DNA from: Endozoicomonas atrinae
GTDB taxonomy: Bacteria > Pseudomonadota > Gammaproteobacteria > Pseudomonadales > Endozoicomonadaceae
Length of the DNA: 45,944 nt
Direction of reading: 5' to 3'
Assembly (NCBI RefSeq): GCF_001647025.1
Contig: NZ_LUKQ02000012.1
Location: 1-45,944, forward strand
This document shows, one piece after another, positions 1 through 8,658 of the stretch; positions within the stretch are counted from its first letter, which is position 1, and each line of letters opens with the position of its first letter. The notes below the pieces were generated by a model. The model was not told where the DNA came from. It saw only the letters and a list, made by a program, of their open reading frames with translations, and did no database searches. A program made the translations under genes and the position numbers.

Positions 1-127
1 GAAAATCAACATCATTAAAACCTTCGGGTAGCTGTGGTCGACGAGACATCTGTTCTAGATAATGCATGGTAATGATGCCTAAGCATAGTTGGCGGCAGCT
101 TAAGGATTTAGAAAATGCGATTGGTAT
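1..127 (-). mobile_element. edge of a mobile element (left copy), cut by window end
   Basis: These 127 bases are the exact reverse complement of 45818-45944. Read outward on the minus strand the element starts at 127 with ATACCAATCGCATTTTC and runs off the window. A frame opens at ATG 67 (minus) and stays open to the edge, encoding MHYLEQMSRRPQLPEGF and a few more residues; it may be the start of a transposase, but I do not recognise the family. The boundary at 127/128 is set by where the left and right copies stop matching. Both ends of the window enter the same end of the element, so there are at least two copies. The 127-base length equals a common largest k-mer size in de Bruijn assembly, so it is probably an assembly limit and not the length of a terminal repeat. 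Confidence 0.75.
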
Positions 128-1874
128 TACTAGGCGACAACAAATCTTCCAAGCCATCTTTGCTCTCAGAATCCAATTCAAGATCTCTCAAATTCCCATA
201 ACTCTGGAGAGGGATATGCCCGATGGGAGGACGAGGCGACAAAGTTTCAGAGTCCTCGAGATCAGCATGAGTCACTTCCACTACATCACGCTTAAAGGAT
301 ATATCACTCTCAAAGGAGGCCCTTCGTCTATCAGTCAGAAGAGAGGTATGCCTGGTGAGAGGACGACGAGGCATGCTCTCATCTTCAACACTATCTTCTA
401 TGTCCGATAGCGGTAAACTTGGAACCACTCGAGCAGGAGTCGCTCTATATACATCCATACCAGCTCTGCTGTCAGCAGGGTAAGTTTTTCCAAGGACATC
501 AGTTTGAACAAGCGGACTTGCATCAACTTCAATGTCCTCGAGATCAGGGGTAGTCACTTCCAAACCACTACTACTTCCTTCACGAGACAGTGGAGCTACA
601 CTGTCAGCTTGACGAGAGATGTTGCTGGCGCGAAAACGCAACTGACTCTCATCCGCAATCCTGTCTTCTCTTAAGTATGAACCCACACGATCACGAACAG
701 TCGTATGCATTGTACTTAACTGATCAGAAACAACTGGCCGTTGATCACCTTCTAAGTCACCGGCCTCACTGATTTCTTCCAATAGATCCAACCGTTGTCT
801 CAGGGACTCCATCCTCAAGCCCCTTAACTCGGCTTGAACCCTGCTGCTGTGCAATTCAGCATCAACATCAATCGGGCCATTATTCATTCCCGGATGAGCA
901 GAGCGATGCTGCACAGGTAAACCCTCAGACCTATGACCAGTTCCTGACTCTCTCATTCTCAATGTAAAATGCATTTTTGGACGAGCAGGAAGACTATCAG
1001 TTGCAACAGGAAGACTATCAGTTACAACAGGCAGACCACCAGGTCCGGCAGGCTGAATCTCAGATTCAGATCTCGTACGAGCTATCTGCGCCAATCGCTG
1101 CTCAAACCGCGCCATTCGTTCCTCAAACCGCACACGTTCTTCTTCGAGCTTATCCTGCACAGTTTTGCTGCGCTCGTAAAGCCACAATTCTTGCAACCTG
1201 TCAGCCTCTTCTTTAAGTTCAGCAACCTCTGCTTCAAGGTCAGCAACCTCTGCTGCAAGGTCAGAAGCATTGTACATATGATGATAAGCGACGTCCTGGA
1301 AAGCCTTCAGATCTCCTTTAAGCTGGCCAATTTTAGCAATGTTTGAGTGCACTACACCTCGAAGCGAGTCAATTTTTTCTTGCTGAGCTTCAATTTCAAG
1401 TTGCTGCTTGCGAATACATCCGACTTTCGACTTAATATCTTTGTCATCATTAGCGGCATTACGAACCAGGGCATCAATTTGACTTTCTGCTTCGTTACGA
1501 AGGTTCGCTTTCTCAAGCTCTGCTTTCTTGGCTGCATCCTTGGCTGCAGCTTCTGCAGCAGTAAGCTTATTCTGCAGCGCTTCAAATTGCGCTTGGGTTG
1601 GAACTTTCTTTTCAACCGATTCTACTTTCTTTGCGTCTCTGGAAAGGAGACTCTTGATTTTTTGGCCGCCATCATAAACGAGACCACCCAAGAGAGTCCC
1701 TGGTGAGGTTAGAATCGCAACAGTCCATCCAAAGAAACCACCAATCTTACTGGCGATCTTACCCTCGCCAAATAAGCCGGAAACTCCATCTTTAACTTTG
1801 TTGAATAGTTTCACGTGAGTCCATTGACTTTCAGGTGTTCCTGATGCTGTCATTCCACTTGTTGGTGCAGTCAT
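108..1874 (-). CDS. orphan coiled-coil protein, C-terminus cut by mobile element
   Basis: This 588-codon ORF matches no family I recognise. No signal peptide is visible. Residues about 46-68 form a Gly-rich hydrophobic stretch (GGFFGWTVAILTSPGTLLGG). Residues about 93-270 are charged, Ala/Glu/Lys-rich and heptad-like, and look like a long coiled coil. The rest is polar and low in structure, with a short tandem (LPVVTDSLPVATDSLP, about 281-296) and two related acidic motifs (EVTTPDLEDIEVDASP near 439 and EVTHADLEDSETLSPRP near 533). The last residues (NTNRIF) and the stop codon are read from the mobile element, whose boundary is at 127/128, so the native C-terminus is missing. The long coiled coil plus disordered acidic tail is common in secreted or host-interacting proteins; effector function is inference only. 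Nothing in the upstream gap suggests an operon. Confidence 0.6.
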   Translation of the reverse strand: MTAPTSGMTASGTPESQWTHVKLFNKVKDGVSGLFGEGKIASKIGGFFGWTVAILTSPGTLLGGLVYDGGQKIKSLLSRDAKKVESVEKKVPTQAQFEALQNKLTAAEAAAKDAAKKAELEKANLRNEAESQIDALVRNAANDDKDIKSKVGCIRKQQLEIEAQQEKIDSLRGVVHSNIAKIGQLKGDLKAFQDVAYHHMYNASDLAAEVADLEAEVAELKEEADRLQELWLYERSKTVQDKLEEERVRFEERMARFEQRLAQIARTRSESEIQPAGPGGLPVVTDSLPVATDSLPARPKMHFTLRMRESGTGHRSEGLPVQHRSAHPGMNNGPIDVDAELHSSRVQAELRGLRMESLRQRLDLLEEISEAGDLEGDQRPVVSDQLSTMHTTVRDRVGSYLREDRIADESQLRFRASNISRQADSVAPLSREGSSSGLEVTTPDLEDIEVDASPLVQTDVLGKTYPADSRAGMDVYRATPARVVPSLPLSDIEDSVEDESMPRRPLTRHTSLLTDRRRASFESDISFKRDVVEVTHADLEDSETLSPRPPIGHIPLQSYGNLRDLELDSESKDGLEDLLSPSNTNRIF

Positions 1875-2099
1875 TTTAACTTCCTCTATTTTTTGTTTGA
1901 GTATTTATTCAGTTGATACTGATGTCTTAGAGAGGAAAGTTGTGAGTTGGTTCAATGGTCAAATATCTTTTTTAGAAATTAAATTTTTTATAGATATTCA
2001 TAAAATGAATAAAAAAGGACTGAACAGGGTGATCACCGACAGTCACTTAGAGATATTAGCAGGCGCTCTGAAAACCAGGAGCCTGTCGGACTAGCCGAC

Positions 2100-2205
2100 C
2101 GTTGCGAGAAAAAGGCCGGTTTGAGCCAGTTTTTATGCTGATTTGAGGCGAATAGTGATTCTATTTAACGAGAAGCAGCATAAAAACCGGCTTTTTCACA
2201 CAACG
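2100..2205. repeat. imperfect ~106-bp palindrome, MITE/REP-like
   Basis: The two ends are near-inverted copies: CGTTGCGAGAAAAAGGCCGG on the left, and CGTTGTGTGAAAAAGCCGG on the reverse complement of the right. An inner pair, GTTTTTATGCTG and CAGCATAAAAAC, extends the stem, leaving a loop of about 35 bases. It is preceded by the small dyad GTCGGACTAGCCGAC at 2085-2099. The structure fits a dispersed non-autonomous repeat, but no second copy was found in this window, so repeat status is inferred. Confidence 0.5.
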
Positions 2206-2220
2206 AAATGGATGCAGGAG

Positions 2221-2269
2221 CTAGGGGGTGTTACCAACTGGCCATTCAACCGTTGGTAACACCCCCTAG
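2221..2269. repeat. perfect 18-bp inverted repeat with 13-base loop
   Basis: CTAGGGGGTGTTACCAAC (2221-2238) is followed by 13 bases and then its exact reverse complement (2252-2269). There is no T-run after the stem on either strand, so it is not a classic Rho-independent terminator. It lies about 50 bases downstream of the mutT-type stop codon and could still block exonucleases or end transcription with Rho. It could also be a protein-binding palindrome or mobile-element debris. Confidence 0.7.
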
Positions 2270-2319
2270 TACCCATAGGGCATAAAAGCAGTACAGGAGC
2301 AGTTGCCGTATGAGACAGT

Positions 2320-3279
2320 CTATTCCTGGTCAGCCCAGAAAGCCTGAATAGCGGCAATTCCCTGGGCTCCCAGCTGCCGGGCAAGAATCGCATCCCCCTG
2401 ACCCATCCCTCCAAGCCAGAACACAGGGACTTTTGCCACTGTGGTCAACATTTCAGCCCGGGCCAGTCCCAGGGGGCTGACCTCAGGGTGCGAAGCTGTT
2501 CGCTTGACGGGTGACAGGGTCATAAAGTCCACCATCATCGCCTCGGCTGCCTTTATCTGCTCCTTATCATGACACGAAGCTACCAGTAACTGATTGATAT
2601 GCCGTTTCTCTGGTTTAACCGGCAACCCCAGCTGGCGGGATGTCAAATGAAGCCCGTGACACCATGGCTTGGATAAAAGGGAAAATTCCCCTTTGATGAT
2701 CAGCGTTCCACCTGCAGCCTGAACGAAACATGACAGTTCTTGTGCCAATCGGAGGTATTCACTTTCCTCAAGCCAATGAGCCCGAAATTGAATCAGGCGA
2801 ATACCGTTATCCAATGCGGCTGAAACTCTATTGAAGAGTGTTTCTTTTTCCTCAAAATGACCGGTAACCATATAACGATCAGGGAGTTGCAGCGCCCGGA
2901 GAATGACCTTATTGGCTTCAGGAAATTCATAATCATTAAGGCAATCTTTTTCAACCCACTGAATCAACTGACCTTCATTGCCTTTTGGCTCGCCCTGAAT
3001 ACCACTGACAACCCAGGTATCAAGCAAGACAGATTTGTCAGGGTAGTCATGGCGAATTTTGATCAGCGGGGAAAATTCTGATACTTCAATATCCAGCTCT
3101 TCACGGAGTTCCCGGTTCAGGGCGAGCTGGATATCCTCCCCTGCCTCGACTTTCCCACCGGGAAACTCCCATAAACCGCCCATGTGTTTATCTTCAGGAC
3201 GCCTGGCCAGCAAAACCCGGCCATCATCCCCAAGAATCACTGCAACCGCCACATGAACGACTTTTCTTTTTTCAACCAT
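2320..3279 (-). CDS. mutT: Nudix hydrolase (MutT type) fused to ThiE-like domain
   Basis: The N-terminal part (about 1-130) is a MutT-like Nudix domain. The Nudix box spans residues 42-64: Gly42, Glu48, then RELREE at 56-61, with Asp-Ile where Gly-hydrophobic is usual. MutT removes 8-oxo-dGTP from the nucleotide pool and so prevents A:T to C:G mutations. The C-terminal part (about 150-319) resembles thiamine-phosphate synthase (TIM barrel; VFWLGGMGQGDA and GAQGIAAIQAFW near the end). The same two-domain protein occurs in Pseudomonas and relatives; the role of its ThiE-like half is not established to my knowledge. It follows argJ by 31 nt on the same strand, as in Pseudomonas. The start has GAAG shortly upstream. 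Confidence 0.9.
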   Translation of the reverse strand: MVEKRKVVHVAVAVILGDDGRVLLARRPEDKHMGGLWEFPGGKVEAGEDIQLALNRELREELDIEVSEFSPLIKIRHDYPDKSVLLDTWVVSGIQGEPKGNEGQLIQWVEKDCLNDYEFPEANKVILRALQLPDRYMVTGHFEEKETLFNRVSAALDNGIRLIQFRAHWLEESEYLRLAQELSCFVQAAGGTLIIKGEFSLLSKPWCHGLHLTSRQLGLPVKPEKRHINQLLVASCHDKEQIKAAEAMMVDFMTLSPVKRTASHPEVSPLGLARAEMLTTVAKVPVFWLGGMGQGDAILARQLGAQGIAAIQAFWADQE

Positions 3280-3310
3280 AACTTCTTCGATACCAGCTTC
3301 GTCAATTATT

Positions 3311-4528
3311 TCAGGTTCGATACTCGGCGTTGATCTTTACATATTCATGAGACAAATCGGTAGTCCAGATCTCTTCAGTGCAACTGCCTGCTCCCAGGGA
3401 GATTCTTATGAGGATTTCTTCCTGATTCATCACTTTCTGCCCAGCCTCTTCTGTATACCCCACTGCGGGCTGCCCACAGTCAACAATGACAGTATCACCC
3501 AGCCAGATGGATACACGATCAATCACAAGCTCAGGGATATCAGCCCGGCCAACTGCCGCCAGAATTCGTCCCCAGTTGGGGTCACTGGCAAACAGGGCCG
3601 TTTTCACCAGTGGTGAATGGGCTACGGTATAAGCTACTTCCAACGCGTCCTGGTGAGAGGCTGCCTGCTCTACTTTCACGGTGACAAACTTGGTTGCCCC
3701 CTCACCATCTCTGACAATTGCCTGAGCAAGCTCAACAGACACCTCTCGAAGGTTGCGAATCAGTTGCTCTGCCAATACTGAATCACGGGAAGTAATCGCA
3801 TCATTGCCTGCAGCCCCAGTGGCAACCACCATAAAGCTGTCATTGGTCGATGTGTCACCGTCAATAGTAATTCGATTAAATGATTGATTGGTTATGTCAA
3901 GCAGCAGGTCTTGCAAAAACGATTGTTCAACAGATGCATCCGTTGCGATATAAGCCAGCATCGTCCCCATATTGGGTTTAATCATTCCGGCCCCTTTACT
4001 GATGCCAGAGACCGTATAGGTTTTACCCTCATGCTCAAACTGTCGACTACTGCCCTTAGGGCGGGAATCGGTTGTCATGATGCCTTCAGCAGCATGAAGC
4101 CAGTTATCTTCTTTCATGTCAGACAGCGCTGCTGGTATCGCATCACAGAGAGTGTTGACCGGAAGCTGTTCACCAATCACGCCAGTTGAAAAAGGCAAGA
4201 CCTGCGACTCACCAACACCAGACAACTTCGCCAGCTCGGATGACGTCTGTCTGGCTGCCGTCATTCCCTGCTCACCGGTTCCCGCGTTGGCATTGCCGGT
4301 GTTAATCAGAAAGTAGCGGGGATCATCGAGTAAACGCTCACGACTTAAATGGACCGGCGCCGCACAGAAGCGATTAAGGGTAAAAACACCTGCCACTGAG
4401 CTTCCCTGATCCCAGTTCATTACCACAAGATCCCGGCGGCCGGGTTTTCTGATACCCGCCATTGTGGTTCCCAGCCGGAAGCCCTTAACTGGTTTCACTG
4501 CAGCCCATTCCCCAGAACCCGTTGCCAT
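3311..4528 (-). CDS. argJ: glutamate N-acetyltransferase / amino-acid acetyltransferase (ArgJ)
   Basis: ArgJ moves the acetyl group from N-acetylornithine to glutamate in the cyclic arginine pathway; bifunctional forms also use acetyl-CoA. The precursor cleaves itself before a conserved Thr, visible as EGATKF about halfway along, to give alpha and beta chains. GTMLAYIATD and the C-terminal NAEYRT are family-typical. I place the start at 4528 (MATGSGEW, 405 aa) because GGAG lies six bases upstream of that ATG; an in-frame ATG at 4540 would add four residues but lacks a binding site. It is downstream of secA, separated by a terminator, and probably co-transcribed with the mutT-type gene. It is a full-length copy. 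Confidence 0.95.
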   Translation of the reverse strand: MATGSGEWAAVKPVKGFRLGTTMAGIRKPGRRDLVVMNWDQGSSVAGVFTLNRFCAAPVHLSRERLLDDPRYFLINTGNANAGTGEQGMTAARQTSSELAKLSGVGESQVLPFSTGVIGEQLPVNTLCDAIPAALSDMKEDNWLHAAEGIMTTDSRPKGSSRQFEHEGKTYTVSGISKGAGMIKPNMGTMLAYIATDASVEQSFLQDLLLDITNQSFNRITIDGDTSTNDSFMVVATGAAGNDAITSRDSVLAEQLIRNLREVSVELAQAIVRDGEGATKFVTVKVEQAASHQDALEVAYTVAHSPLVKTALFASDPNWGRILAAVGRADIPELVIDRVSIWLGDTVIVDCGQPAVGYTEEAGQKVMNQEEILIRISLGAGSCTEEIWTTDLSHEYVKINAEYRT

Positions 4529-4683
4529 GATTGACTCCATTGGTGATGTTGTTGCTTATTCTTGACTGTAACGCGGTGATGATTTTGTGTTTTTCCCGTT
4601 TTCAGCAGGTTCTGTTGACATAAGGTTCCTTTCTCAGCTCAAGCCAGAATGTTTATATCAACAGAACCTGAGATGGATGCACA

Positions 4684-4718
4684 AATAAAAACGGGCCAGC
4701 CTGTTAAGGCTGACCCGC
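4684..4718 (-). terminator. Rho-independent terminator of secA
   Basis: On the minus strand an 11-bp stem (CGGGTCAGCCT / AGGCTGGCCCG, one G-T pair) with a four-base loop is followed by TTTTTATTT. It begins about 20 bases after the secA stop codon, so it separates secA from argJ. Confidence 0.9.
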
Positions 4719-4739
4719 AGTTTAAGTTACCTGCTGTGA

Positions 4740-7475
4740 TCAGGCAATTTTACCATGACACTGCTTGTACTTCTTACCAGAGCCACATGGACATGGATCA
4801 TTCCGCCCCACTTTACGCCCTTCCCGAACGAATGGCTGATGAGCTTCAGGTTCTTCCTGCTCCGTTGCCTCAGCTTCTACACCCTGGGCCTGAGCATGCT
4901 CAAACTGCATTCTGCGAGCCATCTCTTCACGACGCTGACGCTCCATCTCAGCAGTCCGGTCGTCTTCCTGCACCTGCACATGGGAAATAATACGAACTGT
5001 GTCATATTTAATATCCTCAAGCATCTGCTGGAACAGCTCGAACGCCTCACGCTTGTATTCCTGCTTGGGGTTCTTCTGAGCATAACCACGAAGATGAATC
5101 CCCTGCCTCAGGTGATCCATGGTGGCCAGATGCTCTTTCCACTTGTCATCCAGAATCCGCAGCAGAATATGCTTTTCAAAGTTCCGCAGAACTTCTGCAC
5201 CGGCCAACTCTTCCTTCTTACGGTAAGAGTCGATAACCCCCTGCAGAATGCGCTCACGAAGCGCTTCTTCATCCAGGCGGTCATCTTCATCCAGCCACTG
5301 CTGGACTGGCATACGCTCATTCAGCTCGCTGCCCAGCTTCTCTTCCAGACCTTTAACATCCCACTGCTCCTCAAGACTCTGAGGCGGAATGTGCTGACTG
5401 ATCAAGCCACTCACTACATCTTCACGCAGCGCTTCAATGCTTGATGAAACATCATCCGCACTAAGCAGCTCATCGCGTTGATTGTAAATAACCTTACGCT
5501 GGTCATTGGCAACATCATCGTATTCCAGCAGCTGCTTACGAATATCAAAGTTGCGGCCTTCTACTTTCCTCTGGGCTTTTTCGATGGCATTGGTCACCAT
5601 GCGGTGCTCAATGGCCTCACCTTTTTCCATGCCCAGCGCTTTCATGAAGTTTTTCACGCGCTCAGAGGCAAAAATCCGCATCAGACTGTCTTCCAGAGAC
5701 AGGTAGAAACGGGAAGAACCCGGGTCACCCTGACGGCCGGAACGGCCTCTCAGCTGGTTATCAATGCGTCGAGACTCGTGACGCTCGGTACCAATAATAT
5801 GAAGGCCGCCCGCCTCCAGCACAGCCATATGCCGTTTCTGCCAGTCCGCCTTGATCTGATCGATTTGCTCCTGAGATGGGTTATCCAGTTCAGCAACTTC
5901 CGCCTTCCAGTTACCGCCCAGCATGATATCGGTACCACGACCCGCCATATTAGTGGCGATGGTTACCGCACAGGGACGACCGGCCTGTGCGATGATATCC
6001 GCTTCTTTTTCGTGGAATTTGGCGTTAAGTACCTGATGAGGAATGCCTGCCTTATCCAGAGCTTTGGACAGATGCTCGGAAGAGTCGATAGAAGCCGTAC
6101 CTACCAGAATCGGACGCTCGGCTTTTACTGTTTCTTTGATATCCTCGATAATTGCGTCGTATTTTTCCGCAATCGTCAGATAGACGAGGTCATTACCGTC
6201 CTGACGAACCATCTCTTTGTGCGTAGGAATAACGATAACGTCCAGACCGTAAATCTGGCGAAACTCGAACGCTTCCGTATCGGCAGTACCGGTCATGCCG
6301 GACAGCTTGTCATAATTACGGAAGTAGTTCTGGAATGTAGTGGAAGCCAGCGTCTGGCTTTCTGCCTGAATGCGAAGCCCTTCTTTCGCTTCAATAGCCT
6401 GATGAAGACCCTCTGAGAGGCGGCGACCCGGCATGGTACGGCCAGTGTGCTCATCTACCAGCAGGACTTCATTATTCTGAACAATGTATTCGATATTCCG
6501 GTTAAACAGAACATGAGCTTTCAGGGCTGAATTCACATGATGCAGCAGGTTCAGATTGTTGGAAGCGTATAGGCTTTCACCATCTGGCAACAAACCCTCT
6601 TGTTGCAGCAGTTCTTCGATAAACTGATGACCCAGTTCATTCAGCTCAACCTGACGGGTTTTCTCATCAACAGAGTAATGACCGGTAAGCTCAAACGTAT
6701 TGGGATCCTGATCTTCAGGAATTGGCTCCTGTCGCTGCAGCTTTGGAACCAGTTGGTTCATCTTTTTGTAAAGTTCAGATAAATCTTCAGCCGGGCCAGA
6801 AATAATCAGAGGCGTTCTGGCCTCATCAATCAGAATCGAGTCTACTTCATCCACAATTGAGAAGAAAAGATCACGCTGGTAACGGTCCTCTTTCCTGAAG
6901 GCCATATTGTCACGGAGGTAATCGAAGCCAAATTCGTTATTGGTACCGTAAGTGATATCAGCCTGATAGGCCTGACGTTTCTCTTCAGGGTCCTGCTGCG
7001 GAACAACGATGCCAACACTCATCCCGAGGAATTCATAGAGTGGACGCATCCAGTTCGCATCACGACGAGCCAGATAGTCATTCACAGTAACAACATGAAC
7101 ACCCTTGCCAGGAATAGCATTCAGATAAGCAGGCAGTGTTGCCACCAGGGTCTTACCTTCACCGGTACGCATCTCGGCAATGCGCCCTTCATGCAGGGTC
7201 ATACCACCAATAAGCTGGACATCAAAATGACGCATGCCCATCACACGCTTGCCTGCCTCACGAACAACAGCAAACGCCTCAGGCAACAGGTCATCAAGCG
7301 TTTCGCCTTTATTGAAGCGCTCGCGAAACTCTCCTGTTTTAGCCTTCAGCTCATCATCGCTCAGAGCAGCCAGGCTTTCTTCCAGAGCATTGATTGATTT
7401 GACAATCTTGCCCATCCGTTTCAGCTGGCGGTCATTCCGGCTACCAATAACTTTCTTAATTAAAGAAGCAAACAT
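4740..7475 (-). CDS. secA: preprotein translocase ATPase SecA
   Basis: SecA is the motor that pushes unfolded preproteins through SecYEG. At 911 aa it is full length. Walker A is at about 103-110 (RTGEGKTL) and the Walker B/DEAD motif is DEVD at 209-212, followed by [15 protein letters not shown]. The helicase-like second domain has [10 protein letters not shown] and [11 protein letters not shown]. The C-terminal tail ends with the zinc-binding SecB-contact motif [13 protein letters not shown] about five residues from the end, so SecB-dependent targeting is expected. No secM-like leader is visible upstream; instead a sigma70-type promoter lies about 120 bases before the start. The order lpxC ... 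secA, argJ, mutT-type gene matches Pseudomonas. Confidence 0.98.
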   Translation of the reverse strand: MFASLIKKVIGSRNDRQLKRMGKIVKSINALEESLAALSDDELKAKTGEFRERFNKGETLDDLLPEAFAVVREAGKRVMGMRHFDVQLIGGMTLHEGRIAEMRTGEGKTLVATLPAYLNAIPGKGVHVVTVNDYLARRDANWMRPLYEFLGMSVGIVVPQQDPEEKRQAYQADITYGTNNEFGFDYLRDNMAFRKEDRYQRDLFFSIVDEVDSILIDEARTPLIISGPAEDLSELYKKMNQLVPKLQRQEPIPEDQDPNTFELTGHYSVDEKTRQVELNELGHQFIEELLQQEGLLPDGESLYASNNLNLLHHVNSALKAHVLFNRNIEYIVQNNEVLLVDEHTGRTMPGRRLSEGLHQAIEAKEGLRIQAESQTLASTTFQNYFRNYDKLSGMTGTADTEAFEFRQIYGLDVIVIPTHKEMVRQDGNDLVYLTIAEKYDAIIEDIKETVKAERPILVGTASIDSSEHLSKALDKAGIPHQVLNAKFHEKEADIIAQAGRPCAVTIATNMAGRGTDIMLGGNWKAEVAELDNPSQEQIDQIKADWQKRHMAVLEAGGLHIIGTERHESRRIDNQLRGRSGRQGDPGSSRFYLSLEDSLMRIFASERVKNFMKALGMEKGEAIEHRMVTNAIEKAQRKVEGRNFDIRKQLLEYDDVANDQRKVIYNQRDELLSADDVSSSIEALREDVVSGLISQHIPPQSLEEQWDVKGLEEKLGSELNERMPVQQWLDEDDRLDEEALRERILQGVIDSYRKKEELAGAEVLRNFEKHILLRILDDKWKEHLATMDHLRQGIHLRGYAQKNPKQEYKREAFELFQQMLEDIKYDTVRIISHVQVQEDDRTAEMERQRREEMARRMQFEHAQAQGVEAEATEQEEPEAHQPFVREGRKVGRNDPCPCGSGKKYKQCHGKIA

Positions 7476-7862
7476 AAGTTGTTAACAGTCTCACACTCTG
7501 TTTCCGGAGCTGTCCTCCTACCAACAAATCCGGGCTGGAGCAGACAAGCGCACAATAGTCCAACATTCTATGACAATCACGGCAAAGTCTCATCTATATT
7601 AGCCGTATTTCTATACTGTCAATTGAGCTGAGTCGAAAAAGCAAAAAAACAGTCCAGATGGATAGTAAATCAGGAAAAGGGCGATCCCCAACTTGGCTCT
7701 TCATCAGCAGATGCATATCATCTCACCTCTACATTGGGCCGCCGAGAGAAAATTCAAGAGGGAAGGAGAAAAACGGCGACACCTTACTGTTGGAGTGAAC
7801 AATAAACGTATGCGCTAATAAGCAACCTTTCGTTGCCAAGGCTATCGAAATCATTACAACAC
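7476..7862. other. gene-free stretch upstream of secA
   Basis: Apart from the probable secA promoter and leader (7476-7622) I see nothing recognisable between 7623 and 7862. There is no terminator-like hairpin after the orphan ORF that ends at 7863. Confidence 0.5.
7593..7622 (-). promoter_or_regulatory. probable sigma70 promoter of secA
   Basis: On the minus strand a perfect -35 TTGACA (7617-7622) is followed after 18 bases by TATAGA (7593-7598). The secA start codon is about 118 bases downstream, so the transcript would have a leader of roughly 110 bases. The rest of 7476-7862 shows no gene. Confidence 0.6.
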
Positions 7863-8654
7863 TTAATTCGAAAGTCTCAATGATGCGTCAATTGCAAGCC
7901 TCAGTTTGACATCCTCTGGTGCGGCAATATCGTGCTCACCTACTGAGTTATATCCTCCAACAGCTCCAGCTTCATCATCATGAGAAGAGTTTGACTCTAT
8001 AACCATGTGCGCTTCAGAAGCCTTATTCACAGCAACCACTGCAGTCTTTGAACAAGGCCAGTCTGGCCTGACAACTATTTTTATCATCAGGTTTTGCACG
8101 CTTAAATCCTGCAGAGTTTGATGTTGTATTGCTTTAAGGACCTGCCTCACATCGTCAGGCACTTGATCACTAGCTATAAGCATCATGTACATTTCAGGGT
8201 CAGTCTCGGCCAGCCTCGAGTAGCCTGCCAAGCACTTGCCTGACTCAAGAATTCGAACCTCAAAGTCATATGCACCAGAACACTGAATAACTCCGGCTCG
8301 AACTTCATCATTGGCATACTCTAACAGCAATTTTCTTGATAGTGGTTTTTTAGTCTTTGAATCGATCCAGTCACGTACAGCACCCGGATCACCAAGATCA
8401 GGTAATTTTTCAACATTCCGGCTGAGTGATGATTTAATTAGTGATGGGATTTTTATTAATTTACTCAACAGCCCCTGATCACCTCCAGACTTGCAACTTT
8501 TTTTTCCACTCCCAAATTCAGCCCCTTCCGCCCTGTTAATATAATTTCCTTTTAGAGGCTGCTTTCTAACCCTCCCTTCTTCAGGGGCAACATCAAAACC
8601 TTTATCCTCAATACGGCAGGACTGCTGTTGACTCGAAAAAGATACTCTTTCCAT
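7863..8654 (-). CDS. orphan protein of unknown function (263 aa)
   Basis: I recognise no family. The first ~85 residues are basic, polar and probably disordered (several KK, KS, RK pairs; Ser/Gly-rich). Residues about 90-215 look folded, with mixed alpha/beta character (LLLEYANDEVRAGVIQ, EMYMMLIASDQV, LMIKIVVRPDW). The acidic tail includes ESNSSHDDEAGAVGG. There is no signal peptide or membrane segment. It interrupts the secA to M23-peptidase interval. The MITE at 8659-8819 ends four bases before the ATG, so the native upstream region has been displaced. No proper Shine-Dalgarno sits at normal distance (AAGGTG is 14 bases upstream), so the gene may be weakly translated or may have lost its true start. 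The long open frame with many sense codons supports a real gene. Confidence 0.5.
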   Translation of the reverse strand: MERVSFSSQQQSCRIEDKGFDVAPEEGRVRKQPLKGNYINRAEGAEFGSGKKSCKSGGDQGLLSKLIKIPSLIKSSLSRNVEKLPDLGDPGAVRDWIDSKTKKPLSRKLLLEYANDEVRAGVIQCSGAYDFEVRILESGKCLAGYSRLAETDPEMYMMLIASDQVPDDVRQVLKAIQHQTLQDLSVQNLMIKIVVRPDWPCSKTAVVAVNKASEAHMVIESNSSHDDEAGAVGGYNSVGEHDIAAPEDVKLRLAIDASLRLSN

Positions 8655-8658
8655 AATT

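Larger units (their letters stand above)
1875..2319. other. gene-free stretch with clustered inverted repeats
   Basis: No convincing gene lies here. The first half (about 1880-2040) is AT-rich and probably holds the promoter of the minus-strand coiled-coil ORF. The second half carries three dyads in a row, listed separately: GTCGGACTAGCCGAC at 2085-2099, an imperfect palindrome at 2100-2205, and a perfect 18-bp stem at 2221-2269. It lies downstream of the mutT-type gene and upstream of the coiled-coil ORF. A 65-codon plus-strand frame at 1897-2094 has no ribosome binding site and no recognisable content. Confidence 0.6.

Noticed and set aside
1-127. 127-bp terminal inverted repeat of a giant transposon spanning the whole window
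   Set aside because: The core is an ordinary chromosomal dcw region, both ends enter the same end of one element, and 127 is a standard assembler k-mer size. Two separate IS copies at contig ends explain it better.
1897-2094. 65-codon plus-strand frame upstream of the coiled-coil ORF
   Set aside because: Starts at TTG with no ribosome binding site, AT-rich, no recognisable content.
2221-2269. Rho-independent terminator for the mutT-type gene
   Set aside because: The stem is perfect but has no T-run on either strand; kept as an inverted repeat only.
5478-6416. 312-codon plus-strand frame inside secA
   Set aside because: It lies fully antisense to secA, which is intact and highly conserved; no binding site or recognisable protein. 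A by-product of secA codon usage.
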